The notes beneath the pieces are model-generated. The model had not been told where the DNA came from and searched no databases. It saw only the letters and a program-made list of their open reading frames with translations. Source: Candidatus Bathyarchaeota archaeon (GTDB taxonomy: Archaea; Thermoproteota; Bathyarchaeia; TCS64). From it: a stretch of 10,390 nt of DNA. A program made the position numbers and the translations under genes. The stretch is taken from assembly GCA_016867505.1 (NCBI GenBank), contig VGJH01000021.1, positions 1 to 10,390 on the forward strand, written 5' to 3'. This document shows positions 6,644 to 10,390 of this stretch, piece by piece (the first letter of the stretch is position 1; each line of letters starts with the position of its first letter).

Positions 6644-7027
6644 ATGCCCGTAGTTAGTATTTCTTTAAACGAAATTTTGATTAATGAACTTGATAGTCTA
6701 CAAATGGAACATGGTTACTCTGGGCGGTCTGAGTTAATTCGTGCTGCTATTCGTTTACTTATAACAGAAGTAAGGGAAAGTCGAAGAATAGAGGGGAACA
6801 TAAATGCACTACTTTTAGCTTTACATAATCAGGATTCTGAGCATCATGTAACTCATACTAAATCAAAATATCTTGATATGATTCATACTCAACTTCATAA
6901 TAAATTTAAAGGAGGTAAATGTATGGAGCTTTTCATTTTAGATGGAGATGCTGACAGAATTAAGGAATTAGTTAAAGAATTACAGCAAAATGAAGAGAAT
7001 GATTATGTAAAGTTAATTGTTATTTAA
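6644..7027 (+). CDS. NikR-like ribbon-helix-helix metal regulator
   Basis: A 127-residue two-domain transcription factor. Residues 2-45 form a CopG/NikR ribbon-helix-helix: the strand PVVSISLN, then two helices with GYSGRSELIRAAIR. The rest resembles the NikR ACT-like metal and tetramerisation domain (LHN..., KCMELFILDGDADRIKELVKEL, ending DYVKLIVI). Candidate ligands are His67, His68, His71, His81, His85 and Cys93. In E. coli NikR the nickel ligands are a His, then H.H six and eight residues before the Cys. Here the residue eight before Cys93 is His85, but six before it is Lys87, so the nickel site is not conserved as such. Divergence from znuACB suggests zinc-dependent repression of that operon. 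The ATG at 6644 gives the usual short N-terminus; a TTG at 6635 is also possible. No SD, hence probably near-leaderless. Confidence 0.85.
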   Translation: MPVVSISLNEILINELDSLQMEHGYSGRSELIRAAIRLLITEVRESRRIEGNINALLLALHNQDSEHHVTHTKSKYLDMIHTQLHNKFKGGKCMELFILDGDADRIKELVKELQQNEENDYVKLIVI

Positions 7028-7060
7028 CTTCTTATCTTAGTATTTAGTGGATTATGATCA

Positions 7061-7675
7061 ATGTCAGTGCTTGAAGCTAATGAAAAGAGCATTAAGATCA
7101 CCTCAGAGATTATTTTAGCTGGTGGCGTAGTTGTTTACCCCACTGAAACTGTTTATGGTCTTGGATGTGATCCCGCAATAGACTATGCAGCAAAACGAAT
7201 ATGTGATCTTAAGGGGAGAGACAATAAACCATTACCCTTAATCGCTTCAGATATTGAATCAGTTAAGAAAGTTGTGAAAATGAATCCGACAGCAAATTTA
7301 TTAGCTGAAAAGTTTTGGCCTGGTCCTTTAATGCTTATTCTTCCTTCTAGAGTCGTTTATAGTAAATGGATTAATCAAGGCACCAACACTCTTGGAATAA
7401 GAATTACTTCTCATCCTGTTGCTAAACACCTCACTGAGTTAAGTGGTGGAGTAATTGTAAGTACAAGTGCTAATCTTTCAGGCTTAGAATCAGCCATTTC
7501 TGCCCAGCAAGCTTCTCAAATTTTTGGTAAAAAAGTTGATATGGTATTAGATGGGGGAGTCTCTAAAGTTACTCATTCATCAACAGTACTTGATCTAAGT
7601 CAAGAAAAGCCACAGATTCTAAGAGCAGGACCTATATCGAGATCACAAATTAGTGAAGTTATTAAAAATTTATAG
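7061..7675 (+). CDS. sua5: Threonylcarbamoyl-AMP synthase, Sua5/YrdC family
   Basis: A 204-residue single-domain YrdC-fold enzyme making threonylcarbamoyl-AMP from threonine, bicarbonate and ATP, the first step of t6A at position 37 of ANN-reading tRNAs. Motifs: PTETVYGLG (27-35), KGRDNKPLPL (51-60) with the K.R...K.L signature, FWPGPL (85-90), STSANLSG (134-141), SSTVLDL and LRAG (188-190). It lacks the extra C-terminal Sua5 domain of about 130 residues found in many archaeal Sua5 proteins, so by length it is TsaC-like. The start at 7061 leaves 33 nt after the regulator gene, suggesting one transcript. The KEOPS subunit Cgi121 is encoded about 1.5 kb away. Its end overlaps the DUF89 gene tail to tail by 6 nt. 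Confidence 0.93.
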   Translation: MSVLEANEKSIKITSEIILAGGVVVYPTETVYGLGCDPAIDYAAKRICDLKGRDNKPLPLIASDIESVKKVVKMNPTANLLAEKFWPGPLMLILPSRVVYSKWINQGTNTLGIRITSHPVAKHLTELSGGVIVSTSANLSGLESAISAQQASQIFGKKVDMVLDGGVSKVTHSSTVLDLSQEKPQILRAGPISRSQISEVIKNL

Positions 7676-8554
7676 TTTCCAACCTTTATTGACTAATTTC
7701 GCAATATTAACATTAAGAGGAGCACCAACAGTTAATGCAACTGGCACGCATTTTGTTCTAAAAATATACATCATTTTACAAGGAGCTTCAACTTCTGTGA
7801 GTGTTTCCCAGTTTGCCATTCCTTTTGCTATAATAATATTTGTTGAGAAAAATACATCATTAAATTCTTTTGATGTCTCTTTAAGATTAATACCTATAGC
7901 GTCGGTGCCAGTTGTTATTACTGAAAAAGCCTCATTCAACATACTAACGGCTATTGCATCATCCATGAGGGCATCATTTAGTCCTGGCCCACCTTTAACA
8001 GCAACCGTTGTTAAGCATCCTCTATGCTTTAGTTCTTTAACAACAAGTTTATCGAAGGCAATCTCTCCAGCATTATCCGTTAGGTACAAGACCTTGGTTT
8101 CAGGAACCAATAGTTTTTCAAGTTTTTTTGTGTCATCTATATAAAATCCTTCATCCAACCCTTTCAAAGCTTCAATTATATCACTATTATGTCCTGGAAC
8201 ATCAAATTCGATAACATTCCCAATGCACGCAACTTTAAGTGTTGCTCGAAACCTCTCCTCTTTAGGCTGATTTTTAATATATTCCTCCATTTTTGGTAGA
8301 ATTTCTAGTGCTTTAAGATTAGATTCTTTCTTTAATTCAGCATAAGGATCATCACAACAAGTTACTTTTCGAAGTATTCTACACCGTTCAGCTCCTAAAA
8401 AGCTTGGAACAGCTTCAGAGTTAAATTTTTCATTCATGAGCTTAAATAAACTCTCCATCGCTGTCAGTCGTTTGACTTCATCATCGGTTGAGCGTTCGAT
8501 GATCTTGTATCCCCGATGCAATAGACAATATCCACAATGTGAATTGATCTTCAT
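7670..8554 (-). CDS. DUF89 family protein, damage-control phosphatase-like
   Basis: A 294-residue archaeal DUF89/ARMT1-like protein. Characterised family members are metal-dependent phosphatases acting on phosphorylated, often damaged, metabolites; the substrate here cannot be told. Visible marks: CGYC (7-10), CCDDPY (66-71), IGNVIEFD (111-118), the metal-site stretch TDNAGE (159-164), KGGPGLNDAL (187-196), GTDAIG (216-221), KGMANWE (244-250) and FRTKC (265-269). Cysteines near the N-terminus are typical of the archaeal subfamily (PH1575 type). The ATG at 8554 is chosen because it places CGYC at the usual position and has GAGGG 7 nt upstream. It is divergent from the THUMP gene and shares its promoter region. 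It ends in a 6-nt overlap with sua5, leaving no room for a separate terminator. Confidence 0.88.
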   Translation of the reverse strand: MKINSHCGYCLLHRGYKIIERSTDDEVKRLTAMESLFKLMNEKFNSEAVPSFLGAERCRILRKVTCCDDPYAELKKESNLKALEILPKMEEYIKNQPKEERFRATLKVACIGNVIEFDVPGHNSDIIEALKGLDEGFYIDDTKKLEKLLVPETKVLYLTDNAGEIAFDKLVVKELKHRGCLTTVAVKGGPGLNDALMDDAIAVSMLNEAFSVITTGTDAIGINLKETSKEFNDVFFSTNIIIAKGMANWETLTEVEAPCKMMYIFRTKCVPVALTVGAPLNVNIAKLVNKGWKL

Positions 8555-8559
8555 GAATG

Positions 8560-8574
8560 AACCCTCATCGGGTT
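8560..8574. repeat. Short inverted repeat in a divergent promoter region
   Basis: AACCC (8560-8564) and GGGTT (8570-8574) form 5-bp perfect arms around a 5-nt loop, just upstream of the DUF89 start. On the minus strand the first half contains the GAGGG that could be the ribosome binding site, so a hairpin in the mRNA might mask it. It might equally be a small operator or chance. Confidence 0.3.
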
Positions 8575-8585
8575 GAAGCAACACC

Positions 8586-8594
8586 TAAATATAT
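8586..8594. promoter_or_regulatory. TATA-like box possibly shared by DUF89 and THUMP genes
   Basis: TAAATATAT is centred about 31 nt before the plus-strand ATG at 8621 and about 36 nt before the minus-strand ATG at 8554. The element reads as a TATA box in both directions and is the only clear one in the 66-nt divergent gap. It could therefore drive both genes, with leaders of about 5 and 10 nt. Confidence 0.4.
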
Positions 8595-8620
8595 GGTTTA
8601 GTAATGAATACCCTTTTCTG

Positions 8621-9208
8621 ATGGTGAAACCTATCAAACTTGAGATGCTTAAAGACTTTAATTTAATAGCTACAACAGAAAGAACGTTAGAAAGTAGAGC
8701 CTGTAGTGAACTATGGATGCTACTTAGAGCAGTAGGAGATGAGCATCCACTTGTAGATAGGATAGGCATCTGGGGGATAATCGCTGCAAATACAAAACTA
8801 GATCCAATAGAATCCATTTTAAAAATTGAAACCGAAATTAAGGAAAAACCATCAAAATATAACTCTCTTTTTCGAATTATGCCTATTCAAAGAATTGTAC
8901 CAACATCAATTGAAAATATTTTAAAGGCTACAAAAGATTTTCAGCAGATCATTAAACCTGAAGAGACTTTCAGAATCACTTTCGAGAAGAGAAGAACTGA
9001 CCTATCTTCAAAAACTGTGATAGAGGCAGTAGCTGAAGGTTTTCCTCAAAAAGTTGATTTAAAAAATCCTGATTGGGTAATCTTGATAGAAGTTTTAGGT
9101 AGAAATACTGGAGTCTCTTTAATTCAACCAAATAAAATTCTTAACATTCAAAAAGAGCATGCAAAAGCATTTATTGAGTCAAGGAAAAAACTGAAAGAAA
9201 ATACTTGA
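8621..9208 (+). CDS. THUMP-domain RNA-binding protein (Tan1/THUMPD1-like)
   Basis: A 195-residue protein that is essentially one THUMP module. Seen: the opening FNLIATTERTLESRACSEL (about 13-31), a central region GIWGIIAANTKLDPIESI (about 49-66), LFRIMPIQRIVP (83-94), FEKRRTDLSS (122-131), and VDLKNPDWVILIEVLG (145-160) before GVSLIQP. THUMP domains bind the tRNA acceptor end. Stand-alone forms such as yeast Tan1 and human THUMPD1 act as adaptors for the tRNA cytidine acetyltransferase making ac4C12. No methyltransferase or ThiI domain follows, so an adaptor role is the best inference. The ATG at 8621 fits the TATA spacing; upstream in-frame TTG at 8573 gives a tail unlike the family. It converges with cgi121 across a 14-nt gap containing T5 (9215-9219), a possible terminator. 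Confidence 0.85.
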   Translation: MVKPIKLEMLKDFNLIATTERTLESRACSELWMLLRAVGDEHPLVDRIGIWGIIAANTKLDPIESILKIETEIKEKPSKYNSLFRIMPIQRIVPTSIENILKATKDFQQIIKPEETFRITFEKRRTDLSSKTVIEAVAEGFPQKVDLKNPDWVILIEVLGRNTGVSLIQPNKILNIQKEHAKAFIESRKKLKENT

Positions 9209-9222
9209 ATTTGATTTTTATT

Positions 9223-9780
9223 CTATCGTTTTAAACGTAACAAACTTCCTCGTTCAATAATTAAATTAACTAAATTGTTAGTGTTTTTACCTCCAGCTGC
9301 TTCAAGTTCTAAATTTGATATATCAAATAATTTCTTTAATCTCTCAAATTTTACATTATCAACCTCAAGAACAGCATCCTCGTTGTTACCAATTTTTTTA
9401 ATTATCTTACTAAATGCCTCTTCAGCTACGATTACATTGTCCGCAAAAATAATTAGAGCTAAATTTTTTGTATCTTTTTTTATTCCCATGATTTGAAGCG
9501 CTTTACTTATCTGGTCTTTACATGATGCATAAAGTAATGTTTCTAAAGGCAGGCTCTTTGATATTTTATCTCCTGAGTCGATAGCATTTACAGCATTAAC
9601 AGCTGACATGTACAGGTGTTCCCATCCAGCAATATTATCTGCATCTAGGAACTGGAAAATACTAGGCTTAACAATATCAGTTAAAACTGTAATTAGTCTC
9701 TGAAAATCGTATACATCATTAATTCTAAAACCACCAATAGTAATAACCCAGTTAGTGTCTTTGATCTTTGCTGTTCTCAA
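9223..9780 (-). CDS. cgi121: KEOPS complex subunit Cgi121
   Basis: A 185-residue Cgi121-family protein, the KEOPS subunit that binds the Bud32 kinase and recruits tRNA through its 3' end. KEOPS uses the threonylcarbamoyl-AMP made by Sua5 to form t6A. Signature stretches: FQFLDADNIAGWEHLYMSAV (42-61, the family's F.d...va...H...A pattern), SKSLPLETLLYASCKDQI (74-91) and ALQIMGI (94-100), then a beta-rich middle (LALIIFAD) and a C-terminal segment GKNTNNLVNLIIERGSLLRL. Length is slightly above the about 150-residue archaeal norm because of an N-terminal strand region. The start is a TTG at 9780: the frame is open upstream to about 9852 but has no ATG or GTG. It lies 44 nt downstream of the class V aminotransferase gene on the same strand, probably co-transcribed. 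Confidence 0.88.
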   Translation of the reverse strand: MRTAKIKDTNWVITIGGFRINDVYDFQRLITVLTDIVKPSIFQFLDADNIAGWEHLYMSAVNAVNAIDSGDKISKSLPLETLLYASCKDQISKALQIMGIKKDTKNLALIIFADNVIVAEEAFSKIIKKIGNNEDAVLEVDNVKFERLKKLFDISNLELEAAGGKNTNNLVNLIIERGSLLRLKR

Positions 9781-9824
9781 ATATATCGTCTCAGATTCAT
9801 TATTTGAAAAAGTTAGTCTCCTTT

Positions 9825-10390
9825 TTAAACTCCCTGTTTTTGAACTATTTCAAGTAGTTTATCTACTTCTTCTTTTGTGTTAAAGAAATCTGTTGAAACT
9901 CTTATTCCAGCAGCTCTGATGCTTAAATAGAAACCTGCTTCTTTAAGTGCATTCGCGGTTTCTTGATTGTTTTTTGTATTGAATGTAATAATTCCAGCTC
10001 TATATTTTTTATCTTGAGGTGAGACCACATTTGATCCTAGATAACTTAAACCATCATAAAGTCTCTGGCTTAGTTTTAATACTTGTTTCTCAATATTTTT
10101 TTGACCAATTTTCAGCATCATATCTATAGCTGCTTTAGTTCCTACTGTGCTTAAATAACTGGGTTCGCCTAATTCAAATTTTTTTGCTGTAGGTTTAAGC
10201 TCTCTTTTCTCTAGGCTGTGTTTCTCTACTGCACGATATCCCCATAAAGGTGGATCCATAGCTACAGCATGATCTTTTTTGACATATAAGAAACCAGCGC
10301 CACTACAGCCAAGAAGCCATTTGTATGCACCATTTGCATAAAAATCCACTTTATCCTGCTTCACATCGACTTCTATTGCACCTGCTGCTT
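9825..10390 (-). CDS. Class V PLP-dependent aminotransferase, 5' end outside window
   Basis: The C-terminal 187 residues of a fold-type I, class V aminotransferase-like enzyme (isopenicillin N epimerase, cysteine desulfurase and selenocysteine lyase relatives). The frame is open to the window edge, so the start is missing. The window begins just after the expected D..Q..G cofactor segment. The PLP lysine is in GAYKWLLG (Lys23 of the visible part), followed by GAGFLYV, FELGEPSYLSTVGTKAA, and the C-terminal RAAGIRVSTDFFNT, which matches the usual GG.RIS...YNT ending. The catalytic cysteine loop of SufS-type desulfurases (R.GHHC) is not present before that ending, so sulfur mobilisation is unlikely. 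Its reaction remains unknown. Located 44 nt upstream of cgi121. Confidence 0.85.
   Translation of the reverse strand, partial: AAGAIEVDVKQDKVDFYANGAYKWLLGCSGAGFLYVKKDHAVAMDPPLWGYRAVEKHSLEKRELKPTAKKFELGEPSYLSTVGTKAAIDMMLKIGQKNIEKQVLKLSQRLYDGLSYLGSNVVSPQDKKYRAGIITFNTKNNQETANALKEAGFYLSIRAAGIRVSTDFFNTKEEVDKLLEIVQKQGV

Noticed and set aside
6644..7027. Calling the regulator a true nickel-responsive NikR.
   Set aside because: The second His of the H.H nickel pair is replaced by Lys, and the neighbour is a zinc-type importer rather than a nickel transporter or nickel enzyme.
7653..8144. Plus-strand open frame of 163 codons opposite the DUF89 gene.
   Set aside because: Its apparent hydrophobic, Ser/Thr-rich sequence is the reverse reading of conserved DUF89 motifs such as TDNAGE and KGGPGLNDAL.
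8551..8817. Minus-strand open frame of 88 codons opposite the THUMP gene.
   Set aside because: It overlaps the start of DUF89 in another frame and lies antisense to the THUMP protein; no family features.
9825..10390. Calling the aminotransferase a cysteine desulfurase (SufS/IscS).
   Set aside because: The catalytic cysteine loop is absent from the visible C-terminal part.
1..10390. CRISPR array, tRNA or rRNA genes, insertion sequences, attachment sites.
   Set aside because: No regularly spaced direct repeats, no cloverleaf-like or rRNA sequence, no transposase or integrase and no terminal inverted repeats were found by reading both strands.

Overview
The window looks like a low-GC archaeal chromosome segment. 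The evidence is a DRG-type GTPase with a TGS domain, a KEOPS subunit (Cgi121), a stand-alone THUMP protein, a single-domain Sua5/YrdC, and start sites that fit archaeal transcription. Several first-in-unit genes have an AT-rich TATA-like box about 25-32 nt before the start codon and no Shine-Dalgarno (SD), which suggests leaderless mRNAs. Genes inside operons do have SD-like sequences. The lineage cannot be fixed from this window; an uncultured TACK or Asgard-type archaeon is a guess. All genes seen are chromosomal housekeeping or metabolic genes, with no mobile elements, CRISPR array, rRNA or tRNA. No gap between genes exceeds about 115 nt.

Layout, left to right. (1) On the plus strand, a PNPOx-fold flavin-binding protein precedes a DRG GTPase. 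(2) Facing them on the minus strand is an SdhA/FrdA-like flavoprotein without neighbouring partner subunits, preceded by an unrecognised four-cysteine protein. (3) A zinc-type ABC importer operon, znuA-znuC-znuB, runs on the minus strand with overlapping genes. (4) Divergent from it is a ribbon-helix-helix regulator of NikR-like build, followed 33 nt later by sua5. (5) sua5 overlaps tail to tail with a DUF89 (damage-control phosphatase-like) gene, which is divergent from a THUMP protein. (6) Converging on the THUMP gene are cgi121 and, upstream of it, a class V aminotransferase cut by the window edge.

Two functional themes stand out. One is metal uptake: the importer and the divergent regulator share a 90-nt control region, so the regulator is the obvious candidate to sense the imported metal, probably zinc. 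The other is tRNA modification: Sua5 makes threonylcarbamoyl-AMP, KEOPS (containing Cgi121) transfers that group to make t6A, and the THUMP protein resembles the Tan1/THUMPD1 adaptor for tRNA acetylation. sua5 lies directly behind the metal regulator, so the two themes meet there. I do not see a clearly new multi-gene defence or mobile system. The most interesting points are the variant metal-site residues of the regulator, the altered active site of the flavoprotein, and the orphan cysteine protein.
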